Shown: one piece after another, positions 16,360-24,266 of the stretch
How positions within the stretch are numbered: position 1 is the stretch's first letter
Layout of the letters: the number at the start of each line of letters is the position of its first letter
Assembly (NCBI RefSeq): GCF_003752365.1
Contig: NZ_RJUO01000002.1
Span: 248,001 to 312,000, forward strand
Direction of reading: 5' to 3'
DNA: 64,000 nt
Source of the DNA: Frondihabitans sp. PhB188
GTDB taxonomy: Bacteria; Actinomycetota; Actinomycetes; Actinomycetales; Microbacteriaceae
Translations under genes and position numbers: made by a program
Notes under the pieces: model-generated
Databases searched by the model: none
The model's input: only the letters and a program-made list of their open reading frames with translations
Told to the model about the DNA's origin: nothing

Positions 16360-17606
16360 GCGCGGTCGACACCGGCTCGGTCCGCGCGACGACGGTCGCG
16401 GGCGCAGGAACCGCGAAGCCCCGCACGTGGCTTCTCCTCTGGGGCGCCGTCTTCGTCTCGTCGTGGGGCGGCAACCAGTTCAGCCCCCTCCTCCTGATGT
16501 ACGAAGACCGGCAGCACTACAGCTCCGTGCTCGTGAACGCGTTCCTGGGCGTGTACGTGCTCGGTCTCGCGCCGGCGCTCCTGATCGCCGGTTCGCTGTC
16601 GGACCGCCACGGCCGCAAGCCGCTGATGCTGGCGGGGCTGGTGTCCGCCGTCGTCGGGAGCGGGCTGCTGGCCTGCGGGCCGATGGGTCCCGAGTTCCTG
16701 CTGATCGGTCGCCTCTTCTCAGGAGCGACGGTCGGCGTCGCCATGGCCGTCGGAAACAGCTGGATCAAGGAGCTCTCGCAGGGCCGCTTCGACCCGACGG
16801 CCGACCGTGCCGCCGGTGCTCGCCGCGCGTCGCTCGCCTTCACGCTGGGCTCAGGCGCCGGTGCCCTCGTTGCAGGCCTGATCGCGCAGTGGGGGCCGAT
16901 TCCTGAGGTGCTGCCCTTCCTGATTCACATCATGGTGACCCTGCCGTTCATCCTGGTGGTGCTGCGGGCTCCTGAGACGCAGTCGGGCAGCGGCCTCGCC
17001 GGACCGTGGTGGAAGCAGCTCACAGTGCCGTCGGCCAAGCACCGCCGCTTCGTGCGCGTTGTCGCGATCTCGTGCCCGTGGATCTTCGCCGGCGCGGCCA
17101 TCGGCTACGGCTATCTGCCGACGCAGCTCCGCGGGGCGACCGGATCGTGGGGTCTCGTGTTCGCGACCGCCGCGACCGTCGTGGCACTCGGTGTCTCGTC
17201 GGCCTTTCAGCCGCTCGCGCGCCGTGTCCACTCGACGTCCAGCGCTCGCGGACTCGCGACGATGGTCGCGTTCATCGGGGTCGGACTCGTCATCGTCATC
17301 GCCGCGATCGCCACCCAGTCGATCTGGGTCGGCCTCGCTGCTGACGTCGTCATCGGCTTCGGCATGGGCATCGGCCTGGTGTCAGGTCTTCAGGAAGTTC
17401 AGACGATCGCAGGAACTCGCGACCTCGCCGGCCTGACCGGTGTCTTCTACGCGATCGCCTACGCCGGCTTCCTCGCCCCCGCCGTCATCGCGGCACTCGC
17501 CTCCGCGGTGCCCGTGCTGACCATCCTGACGGTGGCCGTCGGGCTGGCGCTGGCGTCGTTCGTGCTCGTGCTGGTGTCGTCGCGGAAGCACCTGCCGCTG
17601 GCCTGA
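16356..17606 (+). CDS. MFS transporter coupled to a GntR regulator
   Basis: 416-residue, 12-TM major facilitator superfamily protein. The loop after TM2 carries motif A as GSLSDRHGRKPL, and SGATVGVAMAVGNSWIKELS and LAFTLGSGAGALVAGLIAQWGP are the TM4-TM5 region. The central loop is short and polar (APETQSGSGLAGPWWKQL). The substrate is unknown. The coupling to an FCD-type GntR regulator points to a small carboxylate, amino acid or drug. The start codon overlaps the regulator's stop codon (GTGA). A long inverted repeat lies downstream before the convergent sugar ABC operon. Confidence 0.88.
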   Translation: MSAVDTGSVRATTVAGAGTAKPRTWLLLWGAVFVSSWGGNQFSPLLLMYEDRQHYSSVLVNAFLGVYVLGLAPALLIAGSLSDRHGRKPLMLAGLVSAVVGSGLLACGPMGPEFLLIGRLFSGATVGVAMAVGNSWIKELSQGRFDPTADRAAGARRASLAFTLGSGAGALVAGLIAQWGPIPEVLPFLIHIMVTLPFILVVLRAPETQSGSGLAGPWWKQLTVPSAKHRRFVRVVAISCPWIFAGAAIGYGYLPTQLRGATGSWGLVFATAATVVALGVSSAFQPLARRVHSTSSARGLATMVAFIGVGLVIVIAAIATQSIWVGLAADVVIGFGMGIGLVSGLQEVQTIAGTRDLAGLTGVFYAIAYAGFLAPAVIAALASAVPVLTILTVAVGLALASFVLVLVSSRKHLPLA

Positions 17607-17673
17607 GCGGCTCGGGGCCGCGCGCCGCGCGCGCGTGCGGGCGCGCACCGCGAGCCCCGCCCCAACCCGGGCG

Positions 17674-17732
17674 GTGAGGAGTCGCTGGTTGCTGACCGAG
17701 CACCCCCGCGCCGACAACCAGCGACCCCTCAC
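17674..17732. terminator. long inverted repeat between convergent operons
   Basis: GTGAGGAGTCGCTGGTTG (17674-17691) pairs with CAACCAGCGACCCCTCAC (17715-17732) at 17 of 18 positions across a 23-base loop. It lies between the MFS gene and the end of the ABC operon, fitting a bidirectional terminator or a dispersed repeat. Confidence 0.6.
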
Positions 17733-17751
17733 TTCACCGCCCGCCGGAGCG

Positions 17752-18684
17752 CTACCCCTTCAGCGCACCCGACGACAGGCCCGCCACGTAGAACCGCTGC
17801 AGACCGACGTAGAGCGCTATGCACGGGATCATCGCGATCACGGAGCCGGCGACGAGGGTGCCGTAGTTGACCTGGCCGTACGTGCCCGTCTGCAGATTGA
17901 GCAGGGCGACCGGCAGGGTGTAGAGCGAGTCCTTCGTCAGGAAGGTCAAGGCGCCCAGGAACTCGGTCCACGCCGCCAGAAAAGCGTAGAGGGCCGCGGT
18001 GGCCGCTCCCGGCAGCAGCAGCGGCCGCAGCACCGTGACGGTGACCCGGGTGCGGCTCGCACCGTCGACGAGCGCCGAGTCTTCGAGCTCGTCGGGGATG
18101 GCGTCGAAGGCGTTCCGCATCACGAAGGTGCCGAACGGCAGGTTGACCGTGACGTAGAACAGCACGAGGCCCGCAAGCGAGTTCGTCAGGTGCATCGCGT
18201 TCAGCTGCAGGTAGAGCGGAGTCAGGATGGCCTGGAACGGCACCATCATGGTGAGCAGCACGAGCCCGAAGACGACCTTCGACCCGCGGAACCGGAATTT
18301 GGAGAACCCGTAGCCGGCCATCGTCGCGACGACCGCGGTGATGACGGCCGTCGAGATGGCGACGATCAGGCTGTTCACGAGGCCCGTCAGCAGGTGCGAC
18401 GACGGGCTGAAGATGGCCTGGAAGTTCTCGAAGCCGAAGTTCCAGAAGGTCGCCCAGGTCGGAGCCGCCGTGATGACGGCGTTCGGCTGGAAGGCCCGCA
18501 TGATCGCGATCAGGAGCGGCACGCCGAAGATGAGCGCCGAGCCGATTCCTGCAATGGCGTAGAGCGTGCGCTTGACCCGGGTGTCGCGCGGGTGGTCGAC
18601 GGTGCCCTGATGATGCTTCAGGCTGCGTGGCGACGGATCCGTCGACGGCGACGTCTCGGAGACGCGGCCTGCGAGTGCGGTCAT
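17752..18684 (-). CDS. sugar ABC transporter permease (MalG-type)
   Basis: 310-residue inner-membrane permease of a carbohydrate uptake-1 ABC importer. About 45 N-terminal polar residues precede the first TM (IAGIGSALIFGVPLLIAIMRAF). The EAA loop that contacts the ATPase is DELEDSALVDGASRTRVTVTVLRPLLLPG, with the conserved Gly. Six TM helices are visible. It is the last gene of the GH127-binding protein-permease-permease operon. Its ATG overlaps the upstream stop as ATGA. No ATPase gene is present, as is usual in actinobacteria where a shared MsiK-type ATPase serves several importers. Confidence 0.92.
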   Translation of the reverse strand: MTALAGRVSETSPSTDPSPRSLKHHQGTVDHPRDTRVKRTLYAIAGIGSALIFGVPLLIAIMRAFQPNAVITAAPTWATFWNFGFENFQAIFSPSSHLLTGLVNSLIVAISTAVITAVVATMAGYGFSKFRFRGSKVVFGLVLLTMMVPFQAILTPLYLQLNAMHLTNSLAGLVLFYVTVNLPFGTFVMRNAFDAIPDELEDSALVDGASRTRVTVTVLRPLLLPGAATAALYAFLAAWTEFLGALTFLTKDSLYTLPVALLNLQTGTYGQVNYGTLVAGSVIAMIPCIALYVGLQRFYVAGLSSGALKG

Positions 18685-19619
18685 TCGTCCTTCTCCCTCA
18701 GCGCCCAGAACTGGAACGCGGTCACGAGGCCGATCACGATGATCAGCGCGAAGGCCTCGGCGGTCGCCGCGCCCAGCTGGAGCTGCACGAACGCGCGGTT
18801 GTAGATGTAGCCGACGATGGTCTGGGTCTCGGTTCCGGGGCCGCCCTGCGTCAGGATGTAGAACTGCGTGAAGGCGAGAAGCGAACCGGTGACCGAGATG
18901 ATGACGCTCAGGGCGAGCGTGTTGCGGATGATAGGGATCGTGATGAGGCGCTCCTGCTGCCACCAGCTCGCCCCCTCGAGCGACGCGGCCTCGTAGATCT
19001 CGTCGGGGATGCCCTGCATGGCGCTCATGACGAGCACCATCGTCAGGCCCGAGACGGCCCACACCACGAACACGCAGATCAGGCCGGTCGCGAGCGGTCC
19101 GTTGACGAGCCACGCCGTGGTGCCGTCGGTGATGTGGAGCAGCTTCAGCAGCACGTTCACCAGGCCCGACGACGGCTGCGCCTCGAGCACGAGCATGAAG
19201 CTCAGCGTCGAGAGCCCGACGACGAACGGCAGGAAGAAGATCGTGCGGAGCAGCGTCGCCCCGCGTCGCTTCGACCGCACCAGCACGGCCAGGAAGTACC
19301 CGACCGCGAGGATCGGCACCGTGACGATCGCCGTGTACAGCAGGGTGTAGCCGATCGACTGCACGAACGCCGGGTCTTGGAAGAGCTTGAAGTAGTTCTC
19401 CAGGCCGCTGAAGCGGTAGCTGCCGATGAGCGGCCAGTTGGTCAGCGAGATGTAGATCGCTACGATCAGCGGCGCCACCACGAAGACGACGACGAAGAGC
19501 ATCGCTGGCGTGACGAGCGCGAAGCCGGTGCGCGGCGGATGGGTGAGCGACGCGCGTCTGCGCGGCGGCGCCGGCTGACGATCAGACGCGAGCGGCGGCC
19601 TGACGGTTGTTGTGGACAC
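18681..19619 (-). CDS. sugar ABC transporter permease (MalF-type)
   Basis: 312-residue permease, partner of the MalG-type protein. Six TM segments start at FALVTPAMLFVVVFVVAPLIVAIY. The EAA loop is DEIYEAASLEGASWWQQERLITIPIIRN, with the standard E-A-A-x3-G pattern. The N-terminus is cytoplasmic and Arg/Pro-rich. It lies 25 bases downstream of the binding-protein gene and overlaps the next permease by four bases. Together they would move a sugar or small oligosaccharide into the cell for the GH127 enzyme. Confidence 0.92.
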   Translation of the reverse strand: MSTTTVRPPLASDRQPAPPRRRASLTHPPRTGFALVTPAMLFVVVFVVAPLIVAIYISLTNWPLIGSYRFSGLENYFKLFQDPAFVQSIGYTLLYTAIVTVPILAVGYFLAVLVRSKRRGATLLRTIFFLPFVVGLSTLSFMLVLEAQPSSGLVNVLLKLLHITDGTTAWLVNGPLATGLICVFVVWAVSGLTMVLVMSAMQGIPDEIYEAASLEGASWWQQERLITIPIIRNTLALSVIISVTGSLLAFTQFYILTQGGPGTETQTIVGYIYNRAFVQLQLGAATAEAFALIIVIGLVTAFQFWALREKDE

Positions 19620-19644
19620 TTCTGCACCTCCTTGTGCGAGTGGG

Positions 19645-20955
19645 TCAGGCCTGGGCCTGGTCGAGGATGCGATCCCAGGCGATCTGCCCGGTCTTCATCG
19701 CCTGGGTGACGCCGCTGCCGAAAACGGCCTCCCGGAACATCGAGAAGAACGGGCTCGACGGCTGGTTGTAGAGCAGGTTGTACGCCAGCGTCTGCGGCGC
19801 GTAGCCCTTGTCGATGTTCTTCAGCGGCAGCACCGACAGCGGGTACTTCGCCTCGTACTCGGGGGTCAGCACATCGGAGCGGATCGGGAAGTAGCCGCCG
19901 GCCGGGAGGTTCGACTGCGTCTTCGTGGCGGTGGCGTACTTCATGAACTCCCACCCGCCCGGCGCGTTCTTGGCGCCGTTCGGGATGCACATGTTGTCGC
20001 CGCCGTCGAAGAAGGCGGCGCCGCCCGTGGGGCCGGGCAGGAGCACGGCGCCGATCTTCTTCATCATCTCCGGGGTCGACGCCGCGATCGCGCCGTACGA
20101 CACGGGCATGAGCCCGACGGTGCCGGCCCGGAAGTCGGCGCCCCACGTCTGCCCGGCGTCGCTGTAGGCGTTGCGGGAGACGAGCTTGTCGGTCCAGAGC
20201 TGACGGTAGAACGACAGCGTCTGCTCGAGGGCGTCGTTGCCGACGATGTTGCCCTGCTGCTTGCCGATCGGCCCCTTCTGCATGTCGCTCCCGGTCGCCC
20301 AGATGTGCGGCTGCACCGTGAACCCGAGGATGCCGGCGGCGTTGCCCGACAGGGTCCAGCCGAACACGTCGCCGCCGAGCTTCTGCACGCTCTTCGCCGC
20401 GGCGAGGAGCCCGTCAAAGCCCGTCGACAGGGAGGCCGGGTCGACGTCTGCCTTCTGGAGCAGCTCGCTGTTGTAGAACAGCATCGAGTTGTCGGCGAGG
20501 TACGGCACCCCGAAGATCTTCCCGTCGTGCTTCAGCAGCCCCATGTGCCCGGTCGAGAGCTTGTCGTAGTACGGGAGCGCCTCGACAACGCTCGTCAGAT
20601 CGGCGAACACGTCGCGGAAGATGAACAGCGACGAGTTGATGTCGTCCATGTCGACGACGTCGGGCGGCTCGCCGCCTCGGATCGCGGTGGCGAGCTTGGT
20701 CACGTACTGCCCGTCGGGCACGGGCGTGAGCTCGACCTTGAGGTCGCCGTGCGACTTGTTGAAGTCGGCGACGAGGGCGACGAGGCCTGCCTGCGTCGCG
20801 GAGCGGCACCACACGTTGATGGTGCCGGTGGCCTTCTTGGTGAAGCCTGCTGCCGAGGAGTCGATCCGAGGCAGCGTGCCCGCACATCCTGCGAGTGCGA
20901 GCGACGCTGCTCCGATAACGGACCCCGCCAGAAACGTTCTCCTGTCGACGGTCAT
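19645..20955 (-). CDS. sugar ABC transporter substrate-binding lipoprotein
   Basis: 436-residue extracytoplasmic solute-binding protein (family 1). The signal begins MTVDRRTFLAG, with a twin-arginine-like RR, and ends in the lipobox LALAGC, so Cys24 would be lipid-anchored. The mature protein shows GTINVWCRSATQAGLVALVADFN, then YDKLSTGHMGLLKHDGKIFGVPYLADNSMLFYN, the hinge pattern of oligosaccharide-binding proteins. The C-terminal LLYNQPSSPFFSMFREAVFG is also typical. Four bases separate its ATG from the GH127 stop codon. The ligand is probably an arabinofuranosyl saccharide, by context. Confidence 0.92.
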   Translation of the reverse strand: MTVDRRTFLAGSVIGAASLALAGCAGTLPRIDSSAAGFTKKATGTINVWCRSATQAGLVALVADFNKSHGDLKVELTPVPDGQYVTKLATAIRGGEPPDVVDMDDINSSLFIFRDVFADLTSVVEALPYYDKLSTGHMGLLKHDGKIFGVPYLADNSMLFYNSELLQKADVDPASLSTGFDGLLAAAKSVQKLGGDVFGWTLSGNAAGILGFTVQPHIWATGSDMQKGPIGKQQGNIVGNDALEQTLSFYRQLWTDKLVSRNAYSDAGQTWGADFRAGTVGLMPVSYGAIAASTPEMMKKIGAVLLPGPTGGAAFFDGGDNMCIPNGAKNAPGGWEFMKYATATKTQSNLPAGGYFPIRSDVLTPEYEAKYPLSVLPLKNIDKGYAPQTLAYNLLYNQPSSPFFSMFREAVFGSGVTQAMKTGQIAWDRILDQAQA

Positions 20956-20959
20956 GGCA

Positions 20960-22924
20960 CTAGAGAGTCGGGATCCACACGCGCATGGGGCCGATCTCGC
21001 GGTTGGCCCACGCGTAGTACGGGATCGCGGTGAAAGCCACGGGCGCAGGAACTTCTGGTGGCCGGTTTGCATTCGCACCTGGGTAGCCGACACCGTCCGC
21101 GCCGCCGTGGTCGACCCGTCGGTAGGGCCAGGCGGTCTCGGCATGGGTCGACGGCGTCGACCCGGACAGCGCGAGGGTGACGACGCCGTCGAGCAGGCCG
21201 TCGACCTTCGTCGCCTCGATGGGCGCGGAGGTGTCGAGCAGGATGTCGTCGACGGCCGTCCCGGGGATGTCGCCGTGCTCCACGGCGTAGACGAGCGGGC
21301 CGCGCTCCACTGCGACGCTGCCGCGGGCCGCGTCGACGCGGGCGTCGGCGGCGTAGAGGTGCGGGGTCAGGTCGAGCTCGACCTGCACGACATCGCCGAC
21401 GGAGAACTCGCGCTCGATGCGCACGTACTCGCCCGCGGGTGCGGCGACGGGCTCGCCGCCGACGGTGACCTTCGTGTCGTCCGACCACGCGGGCACCCGC
21501 ACCTCGAGCGCCCAGCTGCCGGTCGTCTCGGTGATCTCGACGCCGATCGAGCCCGACCACGGGTAGTCGGTCGTGACGCGCACCGCTCCGTTGTCGAACG
21601 CGAAGTCGCCCGAGGCGAACTGGTGCAGCTGCAGGCCGCCGCCGGTGGTCGTCGCGAGGTACGCGTCGAGGCTGGCGAAGGTGCGCATGATGTTCGGCGG
21701 GCAGCACGCGCAGTCGAACCAGCCGCGGCGGCCGTGAGCCGGCGAGCGGTTCTCGTCGGCATGGGCGTCGGCGCGCTGCTGGAGCGGGTTCACGTAGAAG
21801 TACTCGGTGCCTGCGAGCGAGACACCGGGGAGGAACGCGTTGTAGAGGAACCGCTCGATCGCGTCGGCGTAGACGGGCTTGCCGGTCGCGAGCAGCAGTC
21901 GCCAGGCCCACTGGACGCCGCCGATCGCGGCGCACGACTCGGCGTAGCCGCGGTCGGTGGGCAGCTCGTAGGGGTCGCCGAAGGCCTCCCAGTCCCAGCG
22001 GGCGCCGAGCCCGCCGGTGATGAACGCCTTCGACGACATCATGGAGGCGAACTGGGTCTCGAGGGCGGCGAGGAGCTCGGCGTCGCCGGTCTCGAGGGCG
22101 ACGTCGGTCGCGCCGGCACCGAGGTAGACGGCGCGCACGGCGTGGCCCTCGACGGTCACGGCCTCGCGGACGGGGAGCCGGTCGGAGAAGTAGGTGGCCT
22201 CTTTGCCGCGCTCGGCGGTGTAGCCCCGACCGCGGGCCTCGACGAAGTGGGCGGCGAGGTCGAGGTAACGGCGCTCTCCGGTCACCCGGTAGAGCTCGAC
22301 GAGCGCCATCTCGACGACGGGGTGGCCGTCGACGTCGAGGCGCTTGTCGGGGCCGAAGGTCGCGTCGAGGTGATCGGCGAGCTTCACCGCGACGTCGAGC
22401 AGGCCGGTGTCGCCGGTGGCGCGGACCTGCGCGACAGCCGCCTGGAACAGGTGGCCGGCGCAGTACATCTCGTGGCTCCACGGGAGGTCGGTGTAGCGCC
22501 CAGCGACCCCGCCCTGGATCTGCTGGACGGAGTCGAGGTAGCCGTCGTCGGCCTGAGCCTGAGCGACCAGCGCGGTCACCTCGCGCTGCATCTCGAGGAG
22601 GTCGTCGGACGGGTTGCGGCCGTACTCGAACGCCACCGCCTCCAGCCACTTGTAGATGTCGCTGTCCATGAAGATCGGGCCGCGTGCCTCGCCGGACTCG
22701 AGCCCGGCGGCGATGCGGAGGTTCGAGAAGTTGCCGGCCTTCTCGAGGAGGTCGTAGGCCTCGCGGATGGCGGCAGCGCCGTTGCGCTCCTGTCGCAGCG
22801 ACCAGAACCCGGAGGTGATGTGGGCGGCGCCCGCGTCGAGGGGACGGAGCGCCGCGGTCGCGGAATCGGTCGGCTGGACGGGCTGGGCTCGACGCGGAGT
22901 GCCGAGGGTGGCCGTGGTTGTCAT
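20960..22924 (-). CDS. GH127-type beta-L-arabinofuranosidase
   Basis: 654-residue cytoplasmic glycosidase with no signal peptide, of the former DUF1680 group (GH127). Members remove beta-L-arabinofuranose from plant glycans such as hydroxyproline-rich glycoproteins. The N-terminal half is an (alpha/alpha)6 barrel (LVAQAQADDGYLDSVQQ, HLFQAAVAQVRATGD). The cysteine motif CACCPPNIMR has Cys405, Cys407 and Cys408, matching the zinc-bound nucleophile region of characterised enzymes. The C-terminal half is beta-sandwich. The ATG at 22924 is chosen for AAGGAG 5 bases upstream. It is the first gene of the importer operon. Part of its 3' end contains a copy of the dispersed AGTTCCTGCGCCC motif, read as EVPAPV. 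Confidence 0.9.
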   Translation of the reverse strand: MTTTATLGTPRRAQPVQPTDSATAALRPLDAGAAHITSGFWSLRQERNGAAAIREAYDLLEKAGNFSNLRIAAGLESGEARGPIFMDSDIYKWLEAVAFEYGRNPSDDLLEMQREVTALVAQAQADDGYLDSVQQIQGGVAGRYTDLPWSHEMYCAGHLFQAAVAQVRATGDTGLLDVAVKLADHLDATFGPDKRLDVDGHPVVEMALVELYRVTGERRYLDLAAHFVEARGRGYTAERGKEATYFSDRLPVREAVTVEGHAVRAVYLGAGATDVALETGDAELLAALETQFASMMSSKAFITGGLGARWDWEAFGDPYELPTDRGYAESCAAIGGVQWAWRLLLATGKPVYADAIERFLYNAFLPGVSLAGTEYFYVNPLQQRADAHADENRSPAHGRRGWFDCACCPPNIMRTFASLDAYLATTTGGGLQLHQFASGDFAFDNGAVRVTTDYPWSGSIGVEITETTGSWALEVRVPAWSDDTKVTVGGEPVAAPAGEYVRIEREFSVGDVVQVELDLTPHLYAADARVDAARGSVAVERGPLVYAVEHGDIPGTAVDDILLDTSAPIEATKVDGLLDGVVTLALSGSTPSTHAETAWPYRRVDHGGADGVGYPGANANRPPEVPAPVAFTAIPYYAWANREIGPMRVWIPTL

Positions 22925-22948
22925 GCTGCTCCTTTGCAAGCGTGCGGC

Positions 22949-22962
22949 GGAATACGTTTTCT
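22949..22962. promoter_or_regulatory. LacI-type operator candidate of the GH127 operon
   Basis: GGAATACGTTTTCT is an imperfect palindrome centred on CG, the usual layout of LacI-family sites. It lies just downstream of the predicted start of the GH127 transcript, where a bound LacI protein would block transcription. Confidence 0.5.
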
Positions 22963-22968
22963 GAGATC

Positions 22969-22997
22969 ACCGTACGGCGCGCATGGCATCCACACAA
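22969..22997 (-). promoter_or_regulatory. promoter of the GH127-ABC operon
   Basis: On the minus strand TTGTGT (22997-22992), a 17-base spacer and TACGGT (22974-22969). The predicted start lies around 22962, at the edge of the operator candidate. Confidence 0.55.
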
Positions 22998-23030
22998 GGC
23001 CCGGATGCAAACTGTGGATAAGTCCGTGCC

Positions 23031-23036
23031 TATGAT
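23031..23036 (+). promoter_or_regulatory. -10 element candidate of the lacI-type gene
   Basis: TATGAT, 58 bases before the GTG. The resulting leader would contain the dispersed motif CGAGTTCCTGCGC (23059-23071) and an AGGAAAGG ribosome-binding site. Confidence 0.4.
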
Positions 23037-23094
23037 GACCTGTGGAAAGGGACCACCTCGAGTTCCTGCGCGGTTTTCAGGAAAGGCGGTTGCC

Positions 23095-24084
23095 GTGGCC
23101 GGCGAGACGATCGTGCGCATCACCGACGTCGCAGCCCTCGCCGGGGTCTCGATCGGCACCGCCTCGAAGGCGCTGAACGACACCGGCCAGCTGCGCGAGG
23201 AGACCCGGCTGCGCGTCCGCGAGGCGGCGCAGAAGCTGGGCTTCGTCATGGACGCCCGCGGCCGGGCGCTCTCGTCAGGACGCAGCTACACCGTCGGCAT
23301 GATCACCACCGACTCGTTCGGCCGGTTCTCGATCCCGGTCATGCTCGGTGCCGAGGACGTCCTGAGCGCCGGGCAGATGGCCGTCCTGATGTGCGACACC
23401 CGCGACGACTCCGTGCGCGAGCAGCACTACCTCCGGTCTCTCTCGTCGCGTCGAGTCGACGGCATCATCGTGACGGGCCGGTCGTCCGACCCGCGCCCGC
23501 GCATCGAGGTCGACATCCCCGTGGTCTACGCGTTCACCCCGTCGCTGTCTCCGGACGACGTGTCGGTCGCGGTCGATGATGCGCGCGGCGCCGAGATCCT
23601 CGCCGAGCACCTGCTCACGATCGGCCGCCGCCGAGTCGCCTACGTCTCCGGGCCGTCGCGCCATGCGGCCTCGACCCTGCGCGCCGGGGCCGCCGCCGCC
23701 CTGCTCGGCCCGAACCTCGTCGCGCCGCCCCTCTTCGGCGAGTGGTCGGAGCGCTGGGGGCGCCAGGCCGTCGACCTGCTGCTGCGGCAGAATCCCGACG
23801 TCGACGCCATCGCGTGCGGCAGCGACCAGGTCGCCCGCGGCGTCTGCGACCGGCTGCGCGAGCTCGGCAAGTCGGTGCCTCAGGACGTCGCCGTCACCGG
23901 CTACGACGACTGGAACGTGATGGCGCTCGCCAGCCGCCCGCCGCTCACCACCGTCAACCTCCGCCTCGAAGACGTGGGCCGCCTGGCCGGGCGCGCGCTG
24001 CTCGACCTGATCGCGGGGCGCGAGCCCGCGTCCGCCGTGATCGAGCCGACGCTCGTGATCCGCGAGTCGACCGTCGGGGCCTAG
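23095..24084 (+). CDS. LacI-family transcriptional regulator
   Basis: 329-residue repressor. The DNA-binding headpiece is at residues 8-28 (RITDVAALAGVSIGTASKALND), with the hinge region after it, then a periplasmic-binding-protein-like effector domain (VGMITTDSFGRFSIPVMLGAED, RRVDGIIVTGR, RRRVAYVSGP, AIACGSDQVARGVCDRLRELG, VAVTGYDDWNVMALASRPPLTTV). The GTG at 23095 is preferred because AGGAAAGG precedes it by about 8 bases and the protein then starts right before the headpiece. It is divergent from the GH127-ABC operon, which it very likely represses until an arabinosyl sugar is present. Confidence 0.92.
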   Translation: MAGETIVRITDVAALAGVSIGTASKALNDTGQLREETRLRVREAAQKLGFVMDARGRALSSGRSYTVGMITTDSFGRFSIPVMLGAEDVLSAGQMAVLMCDTRDDSVREQHYLRSLSSRRVDGIIVTGRSSDPRPRIEVDIPVVYAFTPSLSPDDVSVAVDDARGAEILAEHLLTIGRRRVAYVSGPSRHAASTLRAGAAAALLGPNLVAPPLFGEWSERWGRQAVDLLLRQNPDVDAIACGSDQVARGVCDRLRELGKSVPQDVAVTGYDDWNVMALASRPPLTTVNLRLEDVGRLAGRALLDLIAGREPASAVIEPTLVIRESTVGA

Positions 24085-24177
24085 CGACGGAGATTCTCCG
24101 CGCCACCCGTCCCGATCCGCATGCGTCGGTGGCCGCCAGGCGTTTCTCTGTCGTCGGCACCGCCAACTCGTCTGATT

Positions 24178-24248
24178 TCAAGGAGAATGTCGCCGCCGAC
24201 GGCCGCGGATCGGCATGAACCTGTCGCCAGCCGCCCGAATCTCCTTGA
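24178..24248. repeat. 9-bp inverted repeat 53 bases apart
   Basis: TCAAGGAGA (24178-24186) and TCTCCTTGA (24240-24248) are perfect inverted copies, and the flanks are T-rich (GATTTCAAGG and CCTTGATTTT). They lie between the convergent lacI-type and propeller genes. The element may be a terminator or the ends of a decayed mobile fragment. Confidence 0.4.
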
Positions 24249-24266
24249 TTTTGCGAAGCGTGCCCG

